A DNA stretch of 19,423 nucleotides from Clostridia bacterium (GCA_017390225.1 JAFPCL010000032.1:1-19423), one strand, 5' to 3'; numbered from the stretch's first letter, positions 1 to 8,343 are shown. Numbers and translations are program-made. The notes: generated from the sequence alone by a model not told the origin.

Positions 1-201
1 GGATTTTCTTCCGGCAGACAAAAAGGCATAACCGGTGCAGGAAACCCATGTGCAGAGAAAAGCGGACCAATGGGAAACGTCCTCACGCCAGAACATAAAA
101 AGAACAACCCAAAGAACGGCGTATAAAAGAGCAAATAAAAATGCACCGAAAATTCCGGCAACAATATTTTCTTTCTTTTTAGGGGAAGTGTTATTATCCA
201 T
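1..201 (-). CDS. Small multi-pass membrane protein, 3' part outside window
   Basis: This minus-strand frame is open from an ATG at 199-201 to the left edge and gives 67 residues with no stop, so the C-terminus lies outside the window. The N-terminus is short, polar and lysine-rich (KKK at residues 8-10). It is followed by a hydrophobic segment at about residues 13-37 and a second, weaker one at about 45-62, so I infer an integral membrane protein with the N-terminus in the cytoplasm. The start is supported by an AAAAGGAG-type ribosome binding site just upstream (plus-strand 209-217) and by a minus-strand promoter at 233-261. It loosely resembles small hypothetical Firmicute membrane proteins with glycine/alanine-rich helices. 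I do not recognise a function. It is transcribed away from the radical SAM operon. Confidence 0.72.
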   Translation of the reverse strand, partial: MDNNTSPKKKENIVAGIFGAFLFALLYAVLWVVLFMFWREDVSHWSAFLCTWVSCTGYAFLSAGRKS

Positions 202-232
202 ACGAAAGACTCCTTTTTGTATATAATATAAA

Positions 233-261
233 AGTATAACAAATTACATTTGGTTTTGCAA
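233..261 (-). promoter_or_regulatory. Minus-strand promoter for the left-edge membrane gene
   Basis: Read on the minus strand, TTGCAA (plus coordinates 256-261) and TATACT (plus 233-238) are separated by exactly 17 bases (239-255). They lie about 30 bases upstream of the minus-strand ATG at 201, which has a good ribosome binding site. The match to the vegetative sigma-A consensus is moderate at -35 and good at -10. Confidence 0.55.
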
Positions 262-288
262 TATCTTATTTTATTTTTTTTGTTAAAA

Positions 289-317
289 TTGACAAAAACT
301 TTTTTTTGTTGTATACT
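289..317 (+). promoter_or_regulatory. Sigma-A promoter for the radical SAM-ligA unit
   Basis: A perfect TTGACA at 289-294 and TATACT at 312-317 are separated by 17 bases, which is near-consensus for the vegetative sigma factor. The predicted transcript would begin at about 323-325. That rules out the upstream in-frame ATG at 250 as the start of the first gene and supports ATG 352. The promoter is divergent from the minus-strand one at 233-261, and the two -35 elements are only about 27 bases apart. Confidence 0.75.
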
Positions 318-351
318 AAAATCAAATTCAATTCGGAAGGAATATGTAACT

Positions 352-2181
352 ATGCGCGAACAATTGCTCAGATATGTCCAAAAGCCGACACGGTATACCG
401 GCGGCGAATGGGGCAGTGTGATGAAAAATAAAGAAGAAATTGATATTCGGTTTGCCTTTTGCTTTCCCGATACTTATGAGATTGGCATGTCCTACCCCGG
501 CATGCAGATTTTGTATTTTTTGATGAACAGCCGTCCCGACACCTGGTGCGAACGTGTGTTTGCACCGGCTGAGGATATGGAAGCACTGCTTCGGGAGAAA
601 AACATTCCGCTGTTTGCTCTGGAATCCGGCGACAGTGTGCGGGATTTTGACCTTTTGGGCTTTACTTTGCAATATGAAATGAGCTTTACCAATATTCTTA
701 ATATGTTGGAGCTTGCAAAAATCCCCCTTCTTTCCAAAGACAGAGGGGAAGATGTTCCCGTAGTCTGTGCCGGCGGCCCTTGTGCCTGCAACCCGGAGCC
801 TTTAGCAGCCTTTATTGACTTTTTTATCATGGGCGAAGGCGAAGAAGTGAATCTTGAGGTTTTGGAAGCCTATGGTGCATGGAAAAAAACGGGCGGCACC
901 AAAAGAGAACTTTTGGAACAGTTAGCAAAAATTGAAGGCATTTATGTTCCTGCATTTTATGACGTAGTCTACAACGAAGACGGAACGATTCAAAGCTTTG
1001 CGCCCAACTGCGATGCGGCGCCCAAGAGAGTAAGAAAACGTATTATCAAAGATTTCAATACAGGATTCACGCCGGAACAACTGATTGTTCCCTACGGGGA
1101 TATTGTGCATGACAGAGCTGTTTTAGAGCTGTTCCGCGGCTGTATCCGTGGCTGTCGTTTCTGCCAGGCAGGAATGCTTTATCGCCCCGTGCGGGAAAAA
1201 ACGCCGGAAAATCTTTTAAAAACAGCGCAGAAGCTTCTTTCTGCTACCGGCTATGAAGAAATGTCTATGTCCTCTTTGAGCACCAGTGACTACACACGCC
1301 TCAGAGAACTGACCGACGGGCTTTTGGCATTGACCGAGCCGAAAATGGTGGGGCTTTCTCTGCCTTCTTTGCGCATTGATAATTTCAGTATGGAGCTGAT
1401 GCAACGGGTGCAGAAAGTGCGAAAATCAGGTCTTACGTTTGCCCCGGAAGCCGGCACCCAGAGAATGAGAAACGTCATCAATAAGAATGTCACGGAAGAA
1501 GATGTGATGCGCTCGGCAGAAATTGCTTTTCGCGGCGGCTACAGCTCCATGAAATTATACTTCATGATTGGACTTCCCACGGAAACGGAAGAAGATTGCC
1601 GCGGCATCGGAGAGCTGGCAAGCCGTGTGGTGGATGTGTATCATTCTATTCCCAAGCCGGAGCGCCCCAAGGGGCTGGGTATCACAATCAGCGTGTCTTC
1701 CTTTGTTCCCAAGCCCTTCACGCCTTTTCAGTGGGCGGCGCAGGATTCTATGGCATCTCTCAGGGAAAAACAGCAAGCAATTAAAGGCTCTATCCGTGCC
1801 AAAGCCGTGCGCTACACCTATCATGAATCGACCGTCAGTGTACTGGAGGGGGCTTTTGCCCGCGGTGATCGTCGCTTGGGCAAGGTGCTTCTTGCGGCAC
1901 ATGAAAAAGGCTGTAAATTCGATGCTTGGTCGGAAACCTTTCATCCCGAATGGTGGGATGAAGCATTTTCGGAAAACGGATTGTCAATCGATTGGTATCA
2001 AAGGGCAAGAGGATTGGACGAAATCTTGCCTTGGGATTTTGTCGATATCGGCGTAACAAAAAAATTCCTTTTGCATGAATATGAAAAAGCGATGCGTGAG
2101 GAAACAACGCCCGACTGCCGCACGGCGTGCGCAGGTTGCGGTGCCGCTTGCTTTGGAGGAGGTGTCTGTTTTGAACACTAA
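352..2181 (+). CDS. TIGR03960-type B12-binding-domain radical SAM protein
   Basis: A radical S-adenosylmethionine protein of 609 residues. The canonical CxxxCxxC cluster motif is at C264, C268 and C271 in the context FRGCIRGCRFCQAG, and would bind the [4Fe-4S] cluster that cleaves SAM. The first 220 or so residues, with PDTYEIGMSYPGMQILY and later AGGPCACNPEP and GEGEE, match the B12-binding-like N-terminal half of the TIGR03960 family. The C-terminus is cysteine-rich (DCRTACAGCGAACFGGGVC), a variant of the usual family ending and a possible extra metal site. ATG 352 is chosen because it follows GGAAGG at 335-340 and lies downstream of the promoter; the frame also extends upstream to 250, before the promoter. 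It overlaps the next gene by 11 bases, and the two families are commonly neighbours or fused. The substrate is unknown; a role in RNA or cofactor modification would be a guess. Confidence 0.9.
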   Translation: MREQLLRYVQKPTRYTGGEWGSVMKNKEEIDIRFAFCFPDTYEIGMSYPGMQILYFLMNSRPDTWCERVFAPAEDMEALLREKNIPLFALESGDSVRDFDLLGFTLQYEMSFTNILNMLELAKIPLLSKDRGEDVPVVCAGGPCACNPEPLAAFIDFFIMGEGEEVNLEVLEAYGAWKKTGGTKRELLEQLAKIEGIYVPAFYDVVYNEDGTIQSFAPNCDAAPKRVRKRIIKDFNTGFTPEQLIVPYGDIVHDRAVLELFRGCIRGCRFCQAGMLYRPVREKTPENLLKTAQKLLSATGYEEMSMSSLSTSDYTRLRELTDGLLALTEPKMVGLSLPSLRIDNFSMELMQRVQKVRKSGLTFAPEAGTQRMRNVINKNVTEEDVMRSAEIAFRGGYSSMKLYFMIGLPTETEEDCRGIGELASRVVDVYHSIPKPERPKGLGITISVSSFVPKPFTPFQWAAQDSMASLREKQQAIKGSIRAKAVRYTYHESTVSVLEGAFARGDRRLGKVLLAAHEKGCKFDAWSETFHPEWWDEAFSENGLSIDWYQRARGLDEILPWDFVDIGVTKKFLLHEYEKAMREETTPDCRTACAGCGAACFGGGVCFEH

Positions 2182-2797
2182 GTATATCATTGAATATCAC
2201 AGAGAAGCCGTGGTTCGGTATGTGTCGCATTTGGATTTTGTTCGTGTGATGAACCGCGTCATCCGCAGAGCGGAGCTTCCCATGGCATATTCCGAGGGCT
2301 TTAATCCCCATCCTTTAATGGGCTTTGCCCTCCCTCTTTCCACGGGGGTGACCTCTTCTTGTGAAAAGATGGAGCTGACCCTCAAAGAAGAAATGCCTGC
2401 AAATGAATTTTTAAAGAAACTGCAAGATAATATGCCCAAAGGTTTCACCGTCGTATCGGTCACACAAGTGCCGCCGAACACCAAAAGTCCCATCAAGGGA
2501 ATCTCCCGCGCGGTGTATCGGGTGGCAGGCGTGCAAGAAGTGGAAGCAAATGCACTGGCGGATTTCATGAGCAAAACGGAAATTTTGGTTGATAAAAGAA
2601 CCAAAAGCGGTATTAAAAACACGGATATTCGGCAAGATATCTTTGCAATAAAACAAGAAAACGGCGAACTGGTGATGGAGTTGTCCGCCGGCAACGAAAG
2701 AAATTTAAAACCGGAAACGGTGCTTTTGGCGATGGAACTTTATATAGAAGGGTTCTCCCCCCTGTATGACAGCATCCACAGACAAAGCATGATGTGA
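2171..2797 (+). CDS. TIGR03936 / DUF2344 radical SAM-associated protein
   Basis: A 208-residue protein of the family found beside, or fused to, the radical SAM protein encoded just upstream. The N-terminal signature is clear: YVSHLDFVRVMNRVIRRA (residues 17-34), then YSEGFNPHP and FALPLSTGV. The start is a TTG at 2171 with an excellent AGGAGG at 2157-2162 and an 8-base spacer. The frame stays open upstream to an ATG at 2075, but that part is a shadow of the upstream gene and has no family similarity. The TTG lies inside the last codons of the upstream gene, so translation is probably coupled. In many Firmicutes this pair is followed by ribonuclease G and rplU; here ligA follows 7 bases later. 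The biochemical function is not established, but partnership with the radical SAM enzyme is the natural inference. Confidence 0.85.
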   Translation: MNTKYIIEYHREAVVRYVSHLDFVRVMNRVIRRAELPMAYSEGFNPHPLMGFALPLSTGVTSSCEKMELTLKEEMPANEFLKKLQDNMPKGFTVVSVTQVPPNTKSPIKGISRAVYRVAGVQEVEANALADFMSKTEILVDKRTKSGIKNTDIRQDIFAIKQENGELVMELSAGNERNLKPETVLLAMELYIEGFSPLYDSIHRQSMM

Positions 2798-2804
2798 GGA
2801 ATAT

Positions 2805-4808
2805 ATGGATAAAAAGCAAATTGCGGAAAGAATCAATCAACTCCGAGATCGGCTCAATTACCATAGCTATCGCTATTATGTAGAAGACAATCCCGAAATT
2901 TCCGACAGAGAATATGACATGATGCTTCGTGAACTGGAAATTCTGGAGGAAGAAAACCAGGAATTCATTACACCGGATTCTCCCACACAGCGTGTCGGCG
3001 GTGCGCCGGCAGAGGGGTTTGTGTCCTTTACACACAGTGTACCGCTGAAAAGTTTGGGCGATGTGTTTTCAAAAGAAGAACTGGTTGCTTTTGACAGCCG
3101 TGTGCAAAAGGCACTGGGGCGTGGTACGGTGTATGATGTAGAATATAAGATTGACGGACTTTCCGTGGCACTTGTATATGAAAATGGCGTGCTCGTCAGC
3201 GGTGCTACCCGCGGCGACGGCGAAGTGGGCGAAGAGGTCACACAGAATTTAAAGACCATTCGTGCCATTCCTTTGAAGCTCACACAGCCGGTGACGATTA
3301 CCGTGCGCGGCGAGGTTTATATGCCACTGGCATCTTTTTTGAAGCTCAATGAACGGCAGGAAGAAAAAGGATTGCCGCGCTTTGCCAATCCGCGCAATGC
3401 GGCGGCAGGTACACTTCGTCAGCTCGATCCGAAAATCGTAGCGGAGAGAAATTTGTCTATTTATATTTTTAATATTCAAAGTATGGAAGGGGAAATGCCG
3501 CCCACGCATACCGAAGGTTTGGACTATCTGAAAAAGCTGGGCTTCCGTGTTGTGCCTTCCTATCGGACGGTGGACAACATCCATGCGGCTTTTGATGAGA
3601 TTGAAAGACTGGGCGAAACACGCGGCACATTGGATTTTGATATCGACGGAGCGGTCGTGAAGGTCAACGCCCTTGCCGACAGAGTCGTCTTGGGCGAAAC
3701 GGCAAAGGCACCTCGCTGGGCGATGGCATACAAATATCCGCCGGAACAAAAGGAAACGAAAGTGATAGGCGTTACCGTGCAGGTCGGCAGAACGGGAATT
3801 CTGACCCCTGTGGCGGAATTGGAGCCGGTGCGTGTTGCCGGCAGTACCATCAGCCGTGCAACACTCCACAACGCCGATTATATCCGAGAAAAAGATGTGC
3901 GTGTAGGTGACAGTGTGCTGATTCAGAAAGCAGGGGATATTATTCCCGAGGTAGCACGTGTTTTATTTGAGAAACGCCCGACAGATACAGTTTCTTATGA
4001 AATGCCGAAAGTTTGTCCTGTCTGCGGTGCGCTCACGGCACGGGATGAATCCGGCGCAGGCGTGCGATGCACGGACAGTGCCTGTCCGGCACAGCTGTTT
4101 CGAAATATTTTGCATTTTGTGTCCCGTGATGCCATGGATATTGACGGCATGGGAGAAGCGATTGTAGAGCAGCTGCTCGAGCAAAAGTTGATTGCCTCGG
4201 CGGCAGATCTTTATGCATTGGAAAAAGACAGTTTGTCCTCTTTAGAAAAATTAGGCGACCGCTCGGCACAAAAGCTTCTTGCCGCTTTGGAAAAATCCAA
4301 AACCCAAAGCTTGGACAGAGTGCTGTATGCCTTGGGTATTCGTCAGGTTGGGCAAAAGGCGGCAAAGATTATTGCCAAAGCATTCCCGACGATGGAGGAG
4401 GTTATGGCGGCAGACCGAGAAGCGCTTTCTTCTCTCTCGGATATTGGACCTATTACGGCAGATTATATATTGGAATATTTCACGCAGCCCAAAAATAAAG
4501 AGCTGATTGAAAAGCTCAAAGCCGTTGGCTTTACAATGCAAGCGGAGGAAAACGCCGATGTGCCGCAGATTTTTTTGGGCAAGACCTTTGTGCTGACGGG
4601 TACGCTGCCTACGATGGAACGAGCGGCGGCAGCGGCGCTGATTGAAAAGCATGGCGGCAAGGCAAGCGGCAGCGTTTCCAAGAAAACATCCTATGTACTG
4701 GCAGGGGAAAAGGCGGGAAGTAAGCTTGCCAAGGCACAGGAACTGGGCATTCCGGTTATTACGGAGGAAGAGTTTTTGCAGATGATAGAAAAGGTGGAGG
4801 AAAAGTAA
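2805..4808 (+). CDS. ligA: NAD-dependent DNA ligase
   Basis: Seals nicks in duplex DNA using NAD+ in replication and repair. At 667 residues it has the usual full length. The domains run in order. An N-terminal Ia domain (about 1-65) carries YRYYVEDNPEISDREYD, which binds the NMN part of NAD. The adenylation domain has the catalytic lysine K115 in the KIDG motif. An OB domain covers about 316-400. A four-cysteine zinc finger uses C404, C407, C422 and C427. Helix-hairpin-helix repeats cover about 440-585, and a C-terminal BRCT domain begins near residue 590 (GKTFVLTGTLPTMERAAA). No key residue is missing. ATG 2805 follows a short TGAGGA site. The stop TAA at 4806-4808 shares its last base with the next gene's ATG, so the two are co-translated. 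As the essential replicative ligase, this marks the unit as core genome. Confidence 0.98.
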   Translation: MDKKQIAERINQLRDRLNYHSYRYYVEDNPEISDREYDMMLRELEILEEENQEFITPDSPTQRVGGAPAEGFVSFTHSVPLKSLGDVFSKEELVAFDSRVQKALGRGTVYDVEYKIDGLSVALVYENGVLVSGATRGDGEVGEEVTQNLKTIRAIPLKLTQPVTITVRGEVYMPLASFLKLNERQEEKGLPRFANPRNAAAGTLRQLDPKIVAERNLSIYIFNIQSMEGEMPPTHTEGLDYLKKLGFRVVPSYRTVDNIHAAFDEIERLGETRGTLDFDIDGAVVKVNALADRVVLGETAKAPRWAMAYKYPPEQKETKVIGVTVQVGRTGILTPVAELEPVRVAGSTISRATLHNADYIREKDVRVGDSVLIQKAGDIIPEVARVLFEKRPTDTVSYEMPKVCPVCGALTARDESGAGVRCTDSACPAQLFRNILHFVSRDAMDIDGMGEAIVEQLLEQKLIASAADLYALEKDSLSSLEKLGDRSAQKLLAALEKSKTQSLDRVLYALGIRQVGQKAAKIIAKAFPTMEEVMAADREALSSLSDIGPITADYILEYFTQPKNKELIEKLKAVGFTMQAEENADVPQIFLGKTFVLTGTLPTMERAAAAALIEKHGGKASGSVSKKTSYVLAGEKAGSKLAKAQELGIPVITEEEFLQMIEKVEEK

Positions 4809-6049
4809 TGGAATTTATCACGGAAACAATAAAAACACCGGTTAAGGGAAAATATGATGTCATTATCGTGGGTGCAGGCCCTTCAGGCTGCGGTGCGGCT
4901 CGCGCTTGTGGCGAAAAAGGGCTGAAAACCTTGATTTTAGACCGATTTAATTGCCTGGGCGGTGCCTGGACCATTGGCTTTATGAATCCCTTGTTTGACC
5001 ATGCCAATAAAAACGGATTTATCAAAGAATTGAAAGACCGGCTCAAAGAAAAAAACAAATGGGGCGGATTTGCAAATATGAGCTTTCATTATGAATACAT
5101 GAAAGCTATTTTGGAAAGAACCATGCAGGAGCTGGGTGTGGATATGCTGTTTAATACCACATTCTCAAAAACCATCACCGAAGGCAATCGCGTGACGGGT
5201 GTGGTGGTGGAAAATATTGAAGGCAGAAGCGCATATCTTGCCGATGTGGTTATGGACTGTACCGGTGACGGAGCGGTTGCCGCCGATGCGGGCTGCGAGT
5301 TTGTCGTGGGTGAGGACGGCGATTACACCGAATGTCAAGCCATGACGCTGATGTTTCTGGTCGGAAATATTCCCGAAAAATGGAAAAACGGCGGTATGAT
5401 TTTTGAAAACCTCAATCATGCCTACGAAAAAGAAGGCTTGTCGATTCCGTTTACAAGACCGTATCTGATCCCGGTGCCGGACACGCGTTTCGGTGTGGTG
5501 CAGTTTACGCATATGTATAACTATAATCCCTTGTCCGCCAAAGATATCACAGAGGCAAATATTGAAGGCAGAAAGCAGATGATCGAAGCTTTTGAGGCAC
5601 TTAAAAAGCACGATGCGGATCTTGGTTGTCTGGAATTGATTGCCTCCTCCGCCACGCTCGGCGTGCGTGAATCCCGCCGCATTATCGGGGATTACACGGT
5701 GACAACGGAGGATATTCTGGAAGGCACGCAATTCCCCGACGGCGTTTGCGATGCCACATTTAATGTGGATGTACATACAAAAGCAAACAAAGGACAAAGA
5801 TATTATAATGTAAAGCCGTATCAGATTCCCATGCGTGCACTGCTTCCCAAAGGTTGGGACGGCATTGTGGTTGCCGGGCGGTGCATCTCGGGAAGCCGCG
5901 ATGCCATGGCATCCTATCGGGTAACGGGCAATTGCTGTCAAATGGCGGAAAATGCAGGTTATATCATTGCTTATGCCAAAGAGAAAAATATTCCTATAAG
6001 AGAAGTAAAGGTTTTAGAAGTATTAGAAAAAGGAAAGCATATTTTGTGA
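4808..6049 (+). CDS. FAD-dependent oxidoreductase (FAD_oxidored-like)
   Basis: A 413-residue flavoprotein. The N-terminal Rossmann motif reads DVIIVGAGPSGCGAARACGE, with the glycine triad G22, G24 and G27, followed by the acidic end of the second strand (LILDRF) and a GGAWTIGF segment. A second FAD-contacting motif near the C-terminus (GIVVAGRCISGSRDAMASYR, from about residue 351) is typical of the PF12831 FAD_oxidored group. No signal peptide or membrane segment is visible, so it should be cytoplasmic. It begins in the ligA stop codon (TAATG), with GGTGGAGGAAAAG as ribosome binding site, so expression is tied to ligA. The substrate cannot be read from the sequence. Members of this group are often found beside carbohydrate-metabolism genes, but no such gene is seen here. 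Coupling to a DNA ligase is probably operon packing, not shared function. Confidence 0.85.
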   Translation: MEFITETIKTPVKGKYDVIIVGAGPSGCGAARACGEKGLKTLILDRFNCLGGAWTIGFMNPLFDHANKNGFIKELKDRLKEKNKWGGFANMSFHYEYMKAILERTMQELGVDMLFNTTFSKTITEGNRVTGVVVENIEGRSAYLADVVMDCTGDGAVAADAGCEFVVGEDGDYTECQAMTLMFLVGNIPEKWKNGGMIFENLNHAYEKEGLSIPFTRPYLIPVPDTRFGVVQFTHMYNYNPLSAKDITEANIEGRKQMIEAFEALKKHDADLGCLELIASSATLGVRESRRIIGDYTVTTEDILEGTQFPDGVCDATFNVDVHTKANKGQRYYNVKPYQIPMRALLPKGWDGIVVAGRCISGSRDAMASYRVTGNCCQMAENAGYIIAYAKEKNIPIREVKVLEVLEKGKHIL

Positions 6050-6115
6050 AGACCAAAACGGAAACAGTCAAAGCAAAGATTACATTTGTTTGCAACAGAA
6101 TGGAGAGAATCTGAA

Positions 6116-7297
6116 ATGGATAATAAAAAGAGTTTGAAATTTGACATTTGGAGATGGATTTTCATAGTTTTATTGATTGTCAGTATGGTGACGAGTGGTA
6201 TTTTAGCTTGGAATCAGTTGTGGTTTCCGGAAGATTTCAGTTCGGATCTTCATATTCATGTTATGTGGAATCTATCTGAACCGAAACATCCGGGCTTGAG
6301 TTATTCTCTTTTGAGTTATATGATCGAAGGGCTACATTCGGCTACAGGAGAGAATATGTATGTTACTCTATCTATATGGACTGTTTTCTTGAGTTTGTGC
6401 AACGGAGCTTCTGTTTTATTGATGTGTTATTCGTACACAAAACTGTATCGAATACGACCAAATAAATGGGTGTATTTCTTTTCGCTTGCGTCGATTTATG
6501 TTACAGCGTTTTTTTCAAGATATCTTCGTACCAGTTATGCGAATGTTTGGCATAACACAACCATGACATTACTTCGCCCATGTAGTATTTGTGTTGTCCT
6601 TTTCACATGCTTGGCTTTCAGAAATTATTCAGAAGGAAAAAAAACGGGAAAGTACATAGTTTTGAATGCAATTGCTACTTTTTTTGCGATGTGGATAAAG
6701 CCAACATTTTTGGCTGTGTTCCTTCCGGCGATGTGCATACTCTTTTGTATTGAGTTAATTGAAAAAAGAGGAAAAAACTTTGGCTTTTTATTGAAATTGG
6801 GAGCGAGCAATCTTGTGATAATTCCAATTTTTCTTTTTCAGTATATTCAACTATATTCAAAGAGTGGGGCCTTGGACGGAGAGACTTCAAACATATATAT
6901 TAAAACGACTTGGTCATATGAGCAAGTCGTGGATGTGTTGGGTGCTTTATGTCGTTCGTCTGTGTTTGTTGTTATTGGAATGATTCTTTTACTTGTTTAT
7001 CATAAAACAAATTGGAAAATTCAAATTGTTTGTTGGAGTTCGTTTGCTATAGCCAATATTTATAAAATTTTCTTTCACGAAAGTGGACTTCGGAAAAACG
7101 ATGGTAATTTTTATTGGAGCGCAGTTAGTATGCTTTTCTTTTTAACGGCAATTATTGTGGGAGAGGTATTTATTAAGCCTTCCAATAAAAAAATGCCTGT
7201 TTTTTGGAGAATTGTATTAGGAGGAATTTATGCGGGGCTATTGTATTCAGGGTTGTTTTATTTTTGGGTGTTATACAATGGAGGAACATACGTTTAA
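6116..7297 (+). CDS. AT-rich polytopic membrane protein, possible GT-C-like
   Basis: A 393-residue protein with about ten hydrophobic segments, the first at roughly residues 13-32 and the last near the C-terminus. The loop after the first helix holds acidic and histidine residues (FPEDFSSDLHIHVMW) and then HPGLSYSLLSYMIEGL. That layout recalls GT-C-fold glycosyltransferases or polysaccharide polymerases, but no motif settles it and I treat the function as unknown. ATG 6116 is preferred over the in-frame ATG 6086 because GGAGAG at 6102-6107 gives a normal 8-base spacer. Base composition is unlike its neighbours: two 60-base stretches that I counted (6481-6540 and 7021-7080) are 38% and 28% GC, and codons are A/T-ending. 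This suggests recent acquisition. No promoter is evident in the 66-base gap upstream, so it may be read through from the ligA unit. Confidence 0.8.
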   Translation: MDNKKSLKFDIWRWIFIVLLIVSMVTSGILAWNQLWFPEDFSSDLHIHVMWNLSEPKHPGLSYSLLSYMIEGLHSATGENMYVTLSIWTVFLSLCNGASVLLMCYSYTKLYRIRPNKWVYFFSLASIYVTAFFSRYLRTSYANVWHNTTMTLLRPCSICVVLFTCLAFRNYSEGKKTGKYIVLNAIATFFAMWIKPTFLAVFLPAMCILFCIELIEKRGKNFGFLLKLGASNLVIIPIFLFQYIQLYSKSGALDGETSNIYIKTTWSYEQVVDVLGALCRSSVFVVIGMILLLVYHKTNWKIQIVCWSSFAIANIYKIFFHESGLRKNDGNFYWSAVSMLFFLTAIIVGEVFIKPSNKKMPVFWRIVLGGIYAGLLYSGLFYFWVLYNGGTYV

Positions 7298-7445
7298 TGT
7301 CGTACTTGTGGATGCAATAACCAGAAAGAACTGCGAAAAAACAAACTTTTTAGATGATGGTTATTCTTGAATTTTTAAAAACAACATGATTTCGACTATG
7401 CTTTTAACAGTTTTGCACAAAAAAGAAAAATTTTCAAAAAAAGAC

Positions 7446-7472
7446 TTGCTTTTTATAAAATAGTGTGATAAT
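7446..7472 (+). promoter_or_regulatory. Probable rpsB promoter (extended -10)
   Basis: GATAAT at 7467-7472 is preceded directly by TGT, forming an extended -10. A weak TTGCTT lies at 7446-7451 with a 15-base gap; shifting the -35 to 7444-7449 gives 17 bases. The predicted start is near 7479, leaving a leader of about 115 bases before rpsB. The -35 match is poor, so activity would depend mainly on the extended -10. Confidence 0.5.
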
Positions 7473-7478
7473 ATTTAC

Positions 7479-7595
7479 TATTGAACGGAAAAATCTATAA
7501 TTCCGTTTTGATTACGCACACATGGCGCATACCTCTGTAGTGTCCATTGGGATGGTTGCCGTGTGGAGGATCAACTGATTTGGAGGTGTATTTAC
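7479..7595 (+). promoter_or_regulatory. Structured 5' leader of rpsB
   Basis: The gap 7298-7595 has no convincing gene. Its 5' half is AT-rich with long A and T runs; its 3' half is a leader of balanced composition. CACAC-AT-GGC at 7517-7526 can pair with GCC-GTGTG at 7558-7565, with a two-base bulge. Inside, CCAT and ATGG (about 7543-7554) form a small hairpin around TGGG. The structure ends about 15 bases before the TGGAGGTG ribosome binding site at 7581-7588. Ribosomal protein S2 is known to repress its own operon in Escherichia coli; whether this leader does the same is inference. Confidence 0.4.
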
Positions 7596-8315
7596 ATGGG
7601 AGTTATTGCTATGAAGCAACTTTTGGAAGCAGGTGTTCATTTCGGACATCAGACCAGAAGATGGAACCCCAAAATGGCCGAGTATATTTATACCGAACGT
7701 AACGGTATCTATATCATCGACCTGCAGAAAACAGTCAAGAAGGTAGAAGAAGCATATGCATTCATTCGTTCCGTTGTTGAAAACGGCGAAAGCATTCTGT
7801 TTGTCGGCACAAAGAAGCAGGCAATGGATGCAATCCGTGATGAAGCAATCCGTTCCGGTGAATATTTCGTTAATGCTCGCTGGTACGGCGGTATGCTGAC
7901 CAACTTCAAGACCATTCAGAAGCGTATCGAACGCTTGGCACAGCTGCACACCATGGAAGAAGACGGCACGTTTGAATTGCTTCCCAAGAAGGAAGTTTCC
8001 AAACTGAAGCTCGAAATGGAAAAGCTGGAGAAAAACCTTGGCGGTATCAAAGACATGAAGCGTCTTCCCGGTGCTATGTTTGTTGTTGACCCCCGTAAGG
8101 AAAAGAATGCCATTGCTGAAGCTCGCAAGCTGAAGATTCCGGTAGTCGCTATTGTTGATACCAACTGCGACCCCGATGAAGTCGATTATGTCATTCCCGG
8201 CAACGACGATGCTATCCGTGCTGTCAATCTGATTGCAAGCACCATGGCAAATGCTGTCTTGGAAGCCAAGCAGGGCGAACAGATGGCTCCCGCCGAAGCA
8301 CAGGATGCTGAATAA
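7596..8315 (+). CDS. rpsB: 30S ribosomal protein S2
   Basis: Small-subunit ribosomal protein S2, 239 residues, the normal bacterial length without a C-terminal extension. The N-terminus MGVIAMKQLLEAGVHFGHQT and the segment RRWNPKMAEYIYTERNGIYIIDLQKT are textbook family sequence, as are FVGTKKQA, RWYGGMLTNF and the end IPVVAIVDTNCDPDEVDYVIPGNDDAIRAV. ATG 7596 is chosen over ATG 7611 and over the longer open frame from 7563 because TGGAGGTG lies 7 bases upstream and family members begin with this MxVI-type start. Codon use is strongly biased toward preferred codons, as expected for an abundant protein. It is the first gene of the rpsB-tsf pair and has its own promoter and structured leader. Confidence 0.98.
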   Translation: MGVIAMKQLLEAGVHFGHQTRRWNPKMAEYIYTERNGIYIIDLQKTVKKVEEAYAFIRSVVENGESILFVGTKKQAMDAIRDEAIRSGEYFVNARWYGGMLTNFKTIQKRIERLAQLHTMEEDGTFELLPKKEVSKLKLEMEKLEKNLGGIKDMKRLPGAMFVVDPRKEKNAIAEARKLKIPVVAIVDTNCDPDEVDYVIPGNDDAIRAVNLIASTMANAVLEAKQGEQMAPAEAQDAE

Positions 8316-8343
8316 TTAAATAAACCTGAAAGGATTGATTCAA

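Noticed and set aside
35..226. 63-codon plus-strand open frame at the left edge
   Set aside because: It is the antisense shadow of the minus-strand membrane gene at 1-201, which has a good ribosome binding site, promoter and hydrophobic protein pattern.
250..351. 34-residue N-terminal extension of the radical SAM gene
   Set aside because: It starts upstream of the promoter at 289-317 and has no ribosome binding site; ATG 352 matches the family start.
7278..7370. 30-codon plus-strand frame overlapping the end of the membrane gene
   Set aside because: No ribosome binding site, no recognisable sequence, and it mostly covers AT-rich intergenic DNA; at most a gene remnant.
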